Positions 1 through 7,782 of a stretch of 47,556 bases of DNA are shown piece by piece. The stretch is from Bradyrhizobium sp. (GTDB taxonomy: Bacteria; Pseudomonadota; Alphaproteobacteria; Rhizobiales; Xanthobacteraceae). The DNA is taken from the NCBI RefSeq assembly GCF_030697065.1, contig NZ_JAUYQU010000027.1:1-47556 (forward strand), given 5' to 3'. Below the pieces are notes generated by a model. It was not told the origin of the DNA. It searched no databases and worked only from the letters and a program-made list of their open reading frames with translations. Positions within the stretch are counted from its first letter, which is position 1, and every line of letters begins with the position of its first letter. The translations under genes and the position numbers were made by a program.

Positions 1-1
1 A

Positions 2-478
2 GCCGAGGCAGACCGCCTGAAGGACGGTTCGACCACGCCGGCTCAGCCGGCCCCAGCGACGCCTTCGCCGGACCAGCGTTCAAGCCTGCTGACCACGCTG
101 GCCGGGCTCCTCGTCTCGCCTGCACAGGCCGGCGAACGGGTCGTTCTCGCCCAAGCTGAGAAGACTGACGAGACGGTGATCACGCTGGAGCCGACCAAGG
201 GCGTCGAATACAAGCTGACCATGGTCAAGGGCGCGCAGGTCACGTTCGACTGGAGCGTCAAGGACGGCGTCGTGAACTACGACATGCACGGCACGCCCGG
301 CCCCGGCGCCAAAGAGAAGAGCTACAAGACCGGCCGCGCGGTGGCAGGCGATACCGGCGTGCTGACCGCTGAGTTCGATGGCGGCCATGGCTGGTTCTGG
401 CGCAACCGGGGAGCGAAGCCCGTCACCATTATCCTACGGACCAAGGGCGCCTATGCCGAGATCAAGCGAATGACCTGA
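2..478 (+). CDS. Membrane-anchored protein, C-terminal part (partial at window start)
   Basis: The reading frame is open from base 2 to the TGA at 476-478, so the true start lies before the window. About 158 residues are visible. A Pro/Ala-rich linker (roughly residues 12-25) leads to a short hydrophobic stretch with an Ala-Gln-Ala-like end. A folded C-terminal domain follows, with NYDMHGTPGPG, a Lys/Gly-rich turn and HGWFWRNRG. From memory this pattern matches the family annotated as transmembrane anchor protein: an N-terminal membrane helix and a periplasmic beta domain, often encoded beside metal-efflux or HupE/UreJ-like genes. Those neighbours would lie to the left and cannot be seen. The molecular function of the family is unknown to me. 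The gene converges on ptxE with a hairpin between them. Confidence 0.7.
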   Translation, partial: AEADRLKDGSTTPAQPAPATPSPDQRSSLLTTLAGLLVSPAQAGERVVLAQAEKTDETVITLEPTKGVEYKLTMVKGAQVTFDWSVKDGVVNYDMHGTPGPGAKEKSYKTGRAVAGDTGVLTAEFDGGHGWFWRNRGAKPVTIILRTKGAYAEIKRMT

Positions 479-494
479 GCCTTGCCTCATGCCG

Positions 495-518
495 GTGAGG
501 GCGAGTGATCGCCCTCAC
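495..518. terminator. Perfect 10-bp hairpin between convergent genes, possible bidirectional terminator
   Basis: GTGAGGGCGA (495-504) and TCGCCCTCAC (509-518) are exact reverse complements around a 4-nt loop. The hairpin starts 16 nt after the stop of the rightward gene and overlaps the last codons of the leftward ptxE. Neither side has a clear T-run, so intrinsic termination is an inference from position and stem strength. Confidence 0.5.
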
Positions 519-1393
519 ACTACCGGGTACGATCGCTCCGGACCGGCTTCCGCGAAAAAACTCATGGCGGGAGCCGTGGATGGCAGAGCCTCTGGGACAA
601 CCATCTTGATCTCTTTGGACAGCGCGATCCCGCGCAAGGACAGCGCTACCAGTTGATGAGCCGCAATCTCGTCCGAAACGGCCGACCTCATCACGACGGA
701 AGCTCCGCGACCCGCGCGCACGGCTCGCTTGACAGCCTCCGTGCTCCCCAAACCGCCGATCGTTATCAGTCGATCCGCTAGCGGTCCAAGCTGCTCACGC
801 AGCAGCCGGCCTGTCCCTGTCCCAGGCTCACCACCCAGCAGTGGCTCTGTGAGCAACTCCTCGACCGTGAGCGCGTCAAGCCCGCCCCAGCGATGACCGG
901 GTGCAACGATGATGACGAGCGGTTCAAATGCCCATGTCCGGGCCGAGAAGCCCTTTCGCTCGTCCCACCATTCGAGCACGGCAAGATCGGCTTCGCCGCG
1001 CCCTATGCGGTCGATCGCATCGGGATTGGGGCCAATCCAGGTTTCGACAATGATGCCGGTCGTGGTCTGAAAATCCGCGATCGATGGCTGCAGCATGTAG
1101 ATGCCGACATTGCTCGAGGAGACAACTCGCAAACGGCGACCGCGTAACAGGGCAGGTGCGCGCTCGGCTGTCTCGACGAGCGCACGCGCGATGGGCAGGA
1201 AACGCTCCCCTTCCGCCGTTGTTCTGGCCTCTCGGGTCTGGCGATCGAGCAGGGGAACAGCCAGTTCCTCTTCCAACTGGCGGATGTGATCGATGATCGT
1301 CGACGGCGCGAGTTCGAGCTGACGCGCAGCCGATCTCACCCCACGCGTCTCGACGATTGCTAGAAAGGTTCGCGCATGGACAAGATTCAGCAT
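515..1393 (-). CDS. ptxE: LysR-family transcriptional regulator of the phosphite operon (PtxE-like)
   Basis: This 292-residue protein has the usual LysR length. The N-terminal winged helix-turn-helix (about residues 1-60) contains the typical stretch around ARTFLAIVETRGVRSAARQL and APSTIIDHIRQLEEEL. An effector-binding domain of the periplasmic-binding-protein fold follows (about 85-290). It starts 26 nt after the ptxD stop and is the last gene of the cluster, which is the position and type of ptxE in the Pseudomonas stutzeri ptxABCDE operon. The role of PtxE in regulation is poorly defined even there. The name rests on synteny more than on diagnostic residues. The effector is not known; phosphite is an inference. 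Confidence 0.8.
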   Translation of the reverse strand: MLNLVHARTFLAIVETRGVRSAARQLELAPSTIIDHIRQLEEELAVPLLDRQTREARTTAEGERFLPIARALVETAERAPALLRGRRLRVVSSSNVGIYMLQPSIADFQTTTGIIVETWIGPNPDAIDRIGRGEADLAVLEWWDERKGFSARTWAFEPLVIIVAPGHRWGGLDALTVEELLTEPLLGGEPGTGTGRLLREQLGPLADRLITIGGLGSTEAVKRAVRAGRGASVVMRSAVSDEIAAHQLVALSLRGIALSKEIKMVVPEALPSTAPAMSFFAEAGPERSYPVV

Positions 1394-1419
1394 CGATCAG
1401 ACGTCTTCCAGAGAGCAAA

Positions 1420-2424
1420 TCAGATATTAGGTTGGTTGACCGCGCCGTCAGGCGTGGACCCGGCTAGAGCTTGAAGGATGCTATGCGCGGCCGATAGCTC
1501 GATCTGGCGCCGCGCTAGAGTCACTGCCGAGCCGAGATGGGGCGTCAGGATAGTGCGGTCCCGTTGCGCGATCAGTTGAGGATGGATCGCCAGAGGTCGA
1601 TCGGGCCTCGCCCAATCCTCGCATTCGAAGACGTCCGCAGCGTAGCCGCCCAGTCGACCGCTATCGAGGGCATCGGCGACAGCTTGCTCATCGACGAGTG
1701 ACCCGCGGGCTGGATTGACCAGAAGAGCACCCGGTTTCATCTGGGCAATGGTGGCGGCGTCCATTAGAGAGAGAGTGCTTGGGGTCAGCGGGAGTCCCAG
1801 GATCACGATGTCGGCCTGCGCCAGTAAAGCCGGCAGCGCCACCATCTCGATGGGCTGGGATATCTCGCGCTCCTGCGCGTCGCAGGCGATCAGCCTGCAG
1901 TTGAAGCCCGACAAGCATCGCGCGATGGCCTGCCCCACCTGGCCAAACCCGACGAGCCCAACGGTCGAGCCCGATAGCCCAGTGCCGTAGAACTGCGGCC
2001 GCCATCCTGTGAAGCCGTCATGCCGGATTCGCTCGTCGCCGATCCGGATATGGCGTCCGAGCGCGATCGTGAGCCCGACCGCCAGCTCTGCCGTCGGCAC
2101 GGTCAGCAGGTCGGGCACGATGGTGACCCAGACGCCGCGCTCGGTCGCCGCCTCGACGTCGATGTTGTCATAGCCCTTCAGCGCTGCGCCGATAATCCGC
2201 AGATCGGGGCATCGATCGAGAAAAGCGCCGTCGATGTAATCATGCATGAACGCCATGAGAGCGGACGCGCCTTGGCAGCGCTCGATGAGCGACTCGCGCG
2301 GCCAAGGCTCGACCGCCTGGTTGGACAGAACACGCGCCGCGCCATCGAACGTCGCGCGGGTTTCGTCGAAGGACCGGCTGGTCAGGACAACAAGAGGCAA
2401 GGCCGCCGATGGCGCGCTTGTCAT
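1420..2424 (-). CDS. ptxD: NAD-dependent phosphite dehydrogenase (PtxD)
   Basis: PtxD oxidises phosphite to phosphate with NAD+ in the cytoplasm. The 334-residue product has the D-2-hydroxyacid dehydrogenase fold but carries PtxD signatures: ALKGYDN with Lys83 (Lys76 of P. stutzeri PtxD), PDLLTVPTAELA, and GWRPQFYGTGL (about 140-150). The Rossmann motif GFGQVG is at 159-164. The catalytic set is Arg240 in NPARGS, Glu269 in ECEDWA and His296 in TPHLGS, matching Arg237, Glu266 and His292. An Asp near 182 occupies the place of Glu175, the residue that favours NAD over NADP. The start overlaps the ptxC stop by 4 nt, indicating translational coupling. Long stretches resemble P. stutzeri PtxD as remembered, which argues against a generic phosphoglycerate dehydrogenase. 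Confidence 0.92.
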   Translation of the reverse strand: MTSAPSAALPLVVLTSRSFDETRATFDGAARVLSNQAVEPWPRESLIERCQGASALMAFMHDYIDGAFLDRCPDLRIIGAALKGYDNIDVEAATERGVWVTIVPDLLTVPTAELAVGLTIALGRHIRIGDERIRHDGFTGWRPQFYGTGLSGSTVGLVGFGQVGQAIARCLSGFNCRLIACDAQEREISQPIEMVALPALLAQADIVILGLPLTPSTLSLMDAATIAQMKPGALLVNPARGSLVDEQAVADALDSGRLGGYAADVFECEDWARPDRPLAIHPQLIAQRDRTILTPHLGSAVTLARRQIELSAAHSILQALAGSTPDGAVNQPNI

Positions 2425-3233
2425 TTTAGAGACTTTCGGAGAGATGCGCCGATGCTGTCGACGGCGACGACGCAGGCTAATATCGACAGCAGTATCGCCG
2501 ATACTTGATCATAGTTCAGCAGGCGCAAGGCCGCGATCAGCTCGAACCCGATCCCGCCGGCTCCGACGATGCCAAGCACGGCCGAGGCGCGGAAATGATA
2601 CTCCCAGCGATAGATCGTCACGTCCGTGAGCTGCGGCAGGACCTGCGGCAGGACCGCATGCGCGATGACCTGCAGCGGCGTCGCGCCGGCCGCTCGCGCC
2701 GCTTCCAGAGGTTTGGGGTCAACATGTTCGATCGCCTCAGCGTAGAACTTGCCGACCATCCCGACCGAGTGAAGCGCAAGGGCCAACACGCCGGGCAATG
2801 CGCCAAAGCCGACGGCAGCCACAAACAGCACGCCAAGGATGATCTCCGGCACGGAACGGAGGAACGCCAAAAGGGTTCGGACGGCAAAACAGACAACTGG
2901 GTGCGGGCTGGTGTTCAGGGCGGCCAACAGCGCTAGCGGCAGCGAGAAGACGACCGCGAGCGCCGTGCCCGCGATCGACATGGCAAGGGTGTCAAATAGC
3001 GGCCGCAGCCAGGACTGCCAGCGCCCGAAATCGGGCGGGATCATTTCGTCGGCAAGCTGGCTGATCGCCGGGCCGCTCTCGATGAAGCGCTGGAGGTCGA
3101 AAAATCCCGTCACACCCAACGCGATGACGCAGACGGCGATGATCGCGGCCAGAAGCCCCGCCCCACGCAAGGCGGAGCGGCGTTCTTCGGCAAGAATTGT
3201 ATCGAAGGACCCGGATGCGCTCATGCCATTCAC
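2421..3233 (-). CDS. ptxC: Phosphite ABC transporter permease (PtxC, PhnE family)
   Basis: This 270-residue inner-membrane protein has an N-terminal membrane helix (about 22-45), a periplasmic loop, and a core of helices typical of the PhnE permeases. The cytoplasmic EAA loop, which docks on the ATPase, reads EAARAAGATPLQVIAHAVLP, and GIVGAGGIGFEL follows near the C terminus. Both its start and its end overlap neighbouring genes by 4 nt (ptxB upstream, ptxD downstream), so the three genes are translationally coupled. Family membership alone would allow phosphonate as substrate. The fusion of the operon to ptxD makes phosphite the likely cargo. Confidence 0.88.
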   Translation of the reverse strand: MNGMSASGSFDTILAEERRSALRGAGLLAAIIAVCVIALGVTGFFDLQRFIESGPAISQLADEMIPPDFGRWQSWLRPLFDTLAMSIAGTALAVVFSLPLALLAALNTSPHPVVCFAVRTLLAFLRSVPEIILGVLFVAAVGFGALPGVLALALHSVGMVGKFYAEAIEHVDPKPLEAARAAGATPLQVIAHAVLPQVLPQLTDVTIYRWEYHFRASAVLGIVGAGGIGFELIAALRLLNYDQVSAILLSILACVVAVDSIGASLRKSLK

Positions 3234-4102
3234 CCGAGCTTGGCGATATCGAGATTGAGAATCTTCGCCATGTCGCGCAAGACGTCGTAGTCCTTGTCGG
3301 TGGCTGGCGCGAGCCGCTCGACCCGGAACAGCTTGAGGATCTCGGGATCCTTGAGTTCGAGGAACGCCTTCTTGATCGCGTCCTTGAGTTCGGGCTTGAG
3401 GTAGCCCTGCATCGTCAGCGGATAGTTCGGGATCGGATCTGACAGCGCAAGCTGCCTGAGCTTGGCGGGATCGACCTTCTTGGTCTCGACCAGAACGCGA
3501 TAGATCTGCTCCGAGAGAGCCCCCGCGGGCACCTGGCCGGCGGCGACGGCGCGCGCGACCGCGTCGTGCTGGCCGAGATGAACGACCTTGTAGTCGGCAT
3601 CGCCGATCAGTCCCTGCTTGGCGAGATGGGCGCGCGGCGCCAGATGGCTCGACGTCGAGGCCCGGTCGCCGAACGCGAACGGCTTGCCCTTGATGTCGGC
3701 GATTTCCTTCACCGGACCGTCGGCGGTGGCGATCAGGATCGACTGGTAATTGGGCTTGCCCTTTTCGACGCCGACGCCGAACGGCTCGATTTCCGGCGCC
3801 TTGGACTTGGCGAGCACATAGGAGAACGGGCCGAAATATCCGACCTCGATCCGCCCGAACCGCATCGCCTCGATCATCGAGGAGTAATCCGTGGTGACGA
3901 TGATCTCGACCGGCTTCTTCAGCACGCCCTCCAGGTAGACCCTGAGCGGCTGCGCGTTCTGGATGAGCGTCGCGGCATTCTCGTCCGGAAGCAGCGCGAC
4001 ACGCAGCTTGTCGGGGTTGGCCTTGTCGGCGAAGGCGGGACCTGCGAGCAGGCCGAGGCCGGTCGCGACCGATGCCATCAGGAAATCACGGCGTCGAATC
4101 AT
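3230..4102 (-). CDS. ptxB: Periplasmic phosphite-binding protein (PtxB, PhnD family)
   Basis: This 290-residue periplasmic binding protein delivers phosphite to PtxC/PtxA. The N terminus MIRRRDFLMASVATGLGL has an RR-x-F-L pattern and a hydrophobic core ending in GPAFA, so it may be exported by the Tat route. PhnD-family landmarks include TTDYSSMIEAMRFGRIEVGY, GPFSYVLA and the anion-site stretch FGDRASTSSHLAPRAHL. The start lies 30 nt downstream of the ptxA stop, and the stop overlaps the ptxC start by 4 nt. PhnD, HtxB and PtxB proteins share this fold. The assignment to phosphite follows from the neighbouring phosphite dehydrogenase. Confidence 0.88.
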   Translation of the reverse strand: MIRRRDFLMASVATGLGLLAGPAFADKANPDKLRVALLPDENAATLIQNAQPLRVYLEGVLKKPVEIIVTTDYSSMIEAMRFGRIEVGYFGPFSYVLAKSKAPEIEPFGVGVEKGKPNYQSILIATADGPVKEIADIKGKPFAFGDRASTSSHLAPRAHLAKQGLIGDADYKVVHLGQHDAVARAVAAGQVPAGALSEQIYRVLVETKKVDPAKLRQLALSDPIPNYPLTMQGYLKPELKDAIKKAFLELKDPEILKLFRVERLAPATDKDYDVLRDMAKILNLDIAKLG

Positions 4103-4132
4103 GTATTCTCTCCATCCTGTTGAAGGGTTCGG

Positions 4133-4891
4133 TCAGGCGGCCTGCGCCAGGCTCTGGCGTTCCGTCGCGTAGATATGATTGAGCGTGAGCGACCCGAGTT
4201 GATCGGGCGCGCCGTCGAAGACGATGCGGCCCTGGGCGAGGCCGATGATGTGATCGGCGAACTGGCGGGCGAGATCGACCTGATGCAGGCTGACGATCGC
4301 GGTGATGCCGTCCTCGCGGCAGATCCGGTGAAGGTCCTCCAGCACCCGGACCGAGGTGGCGGGATCGAGGCTCGCGACGGGCTCGTCGGCCAGCACGATC
4401 TCCGGCTTCTGCGCCATGGCGCGGGCGATGCCGACGCGCTGCTGTTGCCCGCCGGAAAGCTGGTCGGCGCGGTGCAGCGCCCGGTCGGCCAGACCCACCC
4501 GGTCGAGCGCCTCCAGCGCCAGCAGGCGGTCGGCGCGCGGCAGCGGAAACATCGAGCGCAGCGCGCCATGCGCGGCGAGTCGTCCGGTCAGGACGTTGTC
4601 GAGCGCCGACAGCCGGCCGATCAGGTGATGCTGCTGGAACACCATGCCGGTGCGCCGCCGGTGATCCCGCAACTGGGCCCGGCTGGAGAAAATCGATCCG
4701 TGCCCTTCGACACGAACCTCGCCGGAGGTCGGTCGCACCAGCCCGTTCAGGCTGCGCAGCAAGGTCGATTTGCCGGCGCCGGAGGTGCCGAGCAGCACGA
4801 TGAATTTGCCGCGGTGAAACACCGCGCTGGTAGGCCGCAGCGCCACAACGCCGTTGGGATATGTAACGGCCACATTCGAAAGCGATAACAT
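4133..4891 (-). CDS. ptxA: Phosphite ABC transporter ATP-binding protein (PtxA, PhnC family)
   Basis: This is the ATPase of the phosphite importer. From the ATG at 4889-4891 it has 252 residues: Walker A GTSGAGKST (35-43), a Q-loop near 86, signature LSGGQQQR (145-152) and Walker B with Glu170 (EIVLADEP). An in-frame ATG at 4948 with a good AGGAG would add 19 residues unlike the family. The preferred start has GAGG about 8 nt upstream and matches the usual PhnC N terminus (LSNVAVTYPNG). The proposed Pho-box promoter would also begin transcription near 4957, leaving almost no leader for the upstream start. This is the first gene of the ptxABCDE operon. Confidence 0.87.
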   Translation of the reverse strand: MLSLSNVAVTYPNGVVALRPTSAVFHRGKFIVLLGTSGAGKSTLLRSLNGLVRPTSGEVRVEGHGSIFSSRAQLRDHRRRTGMVFQQHHLIGRLSALDNVLTGRLAAHGALRSMFPLPRADRLLALEALDRVGLADRALHRADQLSGGQQQRVGIARAMAQKPEIVLADEPVASLDPATSVRVLEDLHRICREDGITAIVSLHQVDLARQFADHIIGLAQGRIVFDGAPDQLGSLTLNHIYATERQSLAQAA

Positions 4892-4977
4892 GTCGGACCT
4901 CGGAGCGCAGCGGCCGCATGTTCGGCTGATCCGAACAAAACCGGTCATTGTTCACTCCTACCGACTATCAAGCCCCC

Positions 4978-4995
4978 GTGACGTGGGAATGACAG
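4978..4995 (-). promoter_or_regulatory. Pho box (PhoB binding site) upstream of ptxA
   Basis: Read on the minus strand the site is CTGTCATTCCCACGTCAC: a perfect CTGTCAT half-site, a 4-bp spacer, then ACGTCAC, which matches the second half-site at its GTCA core. The 7+4+7 spacing is that of a canonical PhoB box. A -10-like GATAGT lies 8 nt downstream (4969-4964), as expected when PhoB replaces the -35 element. This implies induction of the phosphite operon by phosphate starvation. Confidence 0.75.
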
Positions 4996-5072
4996 GTCGG
5001 ATAATTGCGAAGCGTTGATCCCAGGGGCGGCTTTGCTGCGCGGAGCATCGCTACCGGAGAGCTGCCGCTCGA

Positions 5073-5086
5073 TTGATTCAAATCAA
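5073..5086. promoter_or_regulatory. FNR/FixK-type box upstream of the dihaem cytochrome c gene
   Basis: The site TTGATTCAAATCAA is a perfect TTGAT-N4-ATCAA palindrome, the consensus for FNR/FixK regulators of low-oxygen response. Its centre (5079.5) lies 41.5 bp before a plausible start of transcription near 5121. A -10-like AGTAAT (5109-5114) sits between them, which is class II activator geometry. The rightward cytochrome gene is the natural target. Confidence 0.75.
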
Positions 5087-5169
5087 TACGAAGATCGGGG
5101 ATGGGGGAGTAATCGTACCAAAGGGCAGCCGTTGTGGCGCAGGATTCAACGCTCGGGGATCATGGTGCG

Positions 5170-5973
5170 ATGGACGCGAGCCGCCGAACTCTCGGAATGC
5201 TGGTTGTTGCCGGCTCGCTGCTGTCGGCCATCCAGATGCTTCACGCGCAGGACGGCAAAGGCGCTGCCGGGCCCGCGGAGCATAGCAACCTCGCCGATTT
5301 CGTCCATCGCGCGCCACCGCAGCCCACCGAAATCTGGTTGCGCGCGGCGGGCGGGCGTATCTATGACAACTGGTGGGATGCCCTCGACCGCAGGAAGCCG
5401 GAGGGTACGCATCCTGCCTATCCCGGGGCCGGGAAACGCACCGGCGCGAATACCTGGCGCTGCGTGGAATGTCACGGCTGGGACTATAACGGCAAGGACG
5501 GACTGTACGGCAGCGGCGAGCGCTACACCGGTATCAAGGGCATACGCGGGGCTGTGGGGCGAGACGTAAACCGCATCGCGGCGCTGCTGCGGGCTGAACC
5601 TCACAGCTACAAGCGGGAACTGATCAACGACGAGGAAGTGCAGCGCGTGGCGATCTTCGTCAGCCGGGGACAGGATAATGCCGACCGTCTGATCGACCTG
5701 AAAACCGGAACTGCAAGAGGCGATCCCGTGCGGGGTGCCGGACTATTTCAGACCACCTGCGCCGCCTGTCACGGATTCGACGGTCGCGCACTTGACTGGG
5801 GTGCCGCCAAGGAGCCGGCATATGTCGGCACCGAAGCCAACAAATTCCCGCACGAGGTGCTGCACAAAATTCGTAACGCACATCCGGGCGTGGTGATGAT
5901 CAACCTGCGCGGTTTTCCGCTCCAGGACGCCATTGACGTTCTGGCTTTCGCCCGGACCTTGCCGTCGAAGTAA
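5170..5973 (+). CDS. Secreted dihaem cytochrome c
   Basis: The product has about 267 residues. A signal peptide (Arg-Arg, a hydrophobic stretch GMLVVAGSLLSAIQML, cleavage near HAQ) sends it to the periplasm. Two haem-binding motifs are present: CVECH at 98-102 and CAACH at 197-201. The second lies in a typical cytochrome c domain with downstream candidate Met ligands (GVVMINL). The first domain is less usual (NTWRCVECHGWDYNG). An upstream GTG at 5134 is also possible. The ATG at 5170 is preferred because it opens directly on the signal peptide and leaves a normal leader after the predicted FixK-controlled promoter. No partner enzyme or oxidase is adjacent, so its role as electron carrier or dehydrogenase subunit is open. 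Low-oxygen induction is likely from the upstream box. Confidence 0.82.
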   Translation: MDASRRTLGMLVVAGSLLSAIQMLHAQDGKGAAGPAEHSNLADFVHRAPPQPTEIWLRAAGGRIYDNWWDALDRRKPEGTHPAYPGAGKRTGANTWRCVECHGWDYNGKDGLYGSGERYTGIKGIRGAVGRDVNRIAALLRAEPHSYKRELINDEEVQRVAIFVSRGQDNADRLIDLKTGTARGDPVRGAGLFQTTCAACHGFDGRALDWGAAKEPAYVGTEANKFPHEVLHKIRNAHPGVVMINLRGFPLQDAIDVLAFARTLPSK

Positions 5974-6008
5974 TCGGCGCCCGGCTGCGCTGCGCGCTCC
6001 GGCTGCGA

Positions 6009-6386
6009 TCACATCGCGCGGGTCAATTCCCGGACCGCATCGATGATCTGCGTTGCCTCGTAGGGTTTCGGGAAGAACCGGGCATCCGCCGGAAGATCGC
6101 CGTCCTGCAACTTGAAATGTCCCGACGTTGCGATGATCTTGACCGGCGGCCAACGGTCCCTGACGGCCGCCGCCAGTTTCAAGCCGTTCATCATGCCGGG
6201 CATATCGATGTCGGTGAACACAAGCCGAATTTCGAGATGGTTCTCCAGCATCTGAATGGCTTCGTCCGCGTTGGTGGCCTCCAGCGTTTCGAAACCGGCT
6301 GCGGAGAGGGTCTCGACCACATCCATGCGAATGAACGTTTCATCCTCGACAACGAGAATGCGGATGGGCGTGGGGATCAAAGGCAT
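6009..6386 (-). CDS. Single-domain response regulator (CheY-like receiver)
   Basis: This 125-residue protein consists of one receiver domain. Visible features are the acidic pocket Glu14-Asp15 (VVEDE), the phospho-acceptor Asp59 in FTDIDMPG, the switch Thr/Ser near 87-88 (IATSGH) and the conserved Lys106 in FFPKPY. No output domain follows, so it should act by protein contact, as in stress or phosphorelay regulators of Rhizobiales. The frame stays open to an ATG at 6485. The start at 6386 gives the standard receiver length, although its ribosome-binding site is weak. It converges with the cytochrome gene. No histidine kinase is adjacent. Confidence 0.83.
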   Translation of the reverse strand: MPLIPTPIRILVVEDETFIRMDVVETLSAAGFETLEATNADEAIQMLENHLEIRLVFTDIDMPGMMNGLKLAAAVRDRWPPVKIIATSGHFKLQDGDLPADARFFPKPYEATQIIDAVRELTRAM

Positions 6387-6921
6387 ATCAAGGGAGCTCA
6401 CAGGATCTGGGTTGTTGGCCAAGCGCCGGGGTATCGGTTTCAGTTCGGTCGGAAATCTCGACAAGGTCCGCCGATCTCCTTGCATCCACCCAGATCACAC
6501 CTGGCGGCGCCGGTAAGGAAGTCCTGACCGTTCGGAAAGGAATCGGAGGCGGTCGGGGCGACCATCCTCGGTTCGGAAGGCATGACATGGCCGGTTCTGG
6601 GTAGCGCCACTTCACGGAGTGCTGACCATACACGGAGAGCTTCAAGGAGCCTGCCGTATCAACTGCCCGAAGGACCACGCACCCCAACGCCGGCAACAAC
6701 GCTTCGTTCCGCCGCAGGGCACCACCGATCAGGGATCGATTGCGGAAGCCCCGGCTCTGCGAACGATCGCGGCCAAACCGACCAAATCGACTTTTTCATC
6801 CATGAAATCAATCCCGTTGCGGATATGCCGAGACGGAACCGGACAAGAAGGCGAGCTTCCCGGGTCAATTTCCGATATCATGGGCAGCAAGTGAACGCCA
6901 AGATTTACGGGGAGACAACCG
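6387..6921. other. 535-bp stretch without a convincing gene
   Basis: The stretch separates the divergent receiver gene and hydratase gene. It is locally less GC-rich near 6780-6810. Frames of up to about 150 codons exist, but none shows recognisable motifs. It should contain promoters for both flanking genes. GGGGAG lies just before the hydratase start. No repeat or strong hairpin was seen. Confidence 0.5.
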
Positions 6922-7707
6922 ATGGACCAACTCGCGGCACGACGCGCAGCCGAAACGCTGCTCGCAGCACATCAGGCCAATGCGCAGTTCGCGGCACTCG
7001 GCGCGCCGGACCGACCCGCCGATGTCGCGGATGCCTATGATATCCAGCAGAGCTTCGTCGCGCTGCTGCGGGCCACGCACGGCGACGCCGTCGGCTACAA
7101 GGTCGGATTGACCTCGGCCGCGATGCAGACGTTCTGCGGGATCGACCATCCGATCGCCGGCGTCGTGCTCGCGCGGCGCGTGGTGCCATCGGGAGCCGCG
7201 GTCCGCCGCGCGGATTACGGGCGGATCGGGCTGGAATTCGAAATCGCCGTTCGTCTCAAATCGGACGTGCCGGTGACCGGCATGCCGTTTACCGCCGAGT
7301 CCATCGCGCCGCACATCGACGGCGTTTGCGCCGCGATCGAAATCGTCGACGATCGGAGCGCGGATTATGCCGGCCTCGACGTGCTGTCGCTGGTGGCAGA
7401 TAATTCCTGGAATGCTGGCATCGTGCTGTCGGAATTTTCCAACACATGGCCCGATCTGGCAGCCGTGCCCGGCCGCGCCAGCAAGGACAGCGCGGCGATC
7501 GGCGAAGGCCACGGCCGCGACATTCTCGGTCATCCGTTCAATTCCGTCGCCTGGCTTGCCACACAGCTGGCTTCGCGGGGCGCGGGGCTGAAGAAAGGCG
7601 AAGTCGTGATGACCGGAGCCGTGATGAAAACCGTGTTTCCGGACGCCGCCGCGCGCTACCGGTTCGAGCTCGAGGGATTGGGCTCCGTCGAGGTGCGGGT
7701 AGCGTGA
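6922..7707 (+). CDS. 2-keto-4-pentenoate hydratase / fumarylacetoacetase-fold family protein (MhpD-like)
   Basis: The 261-residue product matches the length and pattern of the 2-oxopent-4-enoate hydratase/decarboxylase family: GDAVGYKVGLTSAAMQ, GIDHPIAGVV, the metal-binding LEFEIA, AIEIVDDR, then LVADNSWNAG and GEVVMTGAVMKTVFP near the end. Family members hydrate 2-hydroxydienoates in meta-cleavage of aromatic compounds, or decarboxylate related acids, with a divalent metal. The start has GGGGAG upstream. No other ring-cleavage genes are nearby, so the substrate cannot be assigned. Confidence 0.85.
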   Translation: MDQLAARRAAETLLAAHQANAQFAALGAPDRPADVADAYDIQQSFVALLRATHGDAVGYKVGLTSAAMQTFCGIDHPIAGVVLARRVVPSGAAVRRADYGRIGLEFEIAVRLKSDVPVTGMPFTAESIAPHIDGVCAAIEIVDDRSADYAGLDVLSLVADNSWNAGIVLSEFSNTWPDLAAVPGRASKDSAAIGEGHGRDILGHPFNSVAWLATQLASRGAGLKKGEVVMTGAVMKTVFPDAAARYRFELEGLGSVEVRVA

Positions 7708-7782
7708 CGCACCTGCCCGTTACGCCAGGAAGGCCCCCGTCGACGAAGCACATGTTTGCAAGATCGGCAGAAAGCAGGTCCT

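Noticed and set aside
6619..6894. A 91-codon rightward frame between the receiver and hydratase genes
   Set aside because: It has no ribosome-binding site, signal peptide or recognisable pattern.
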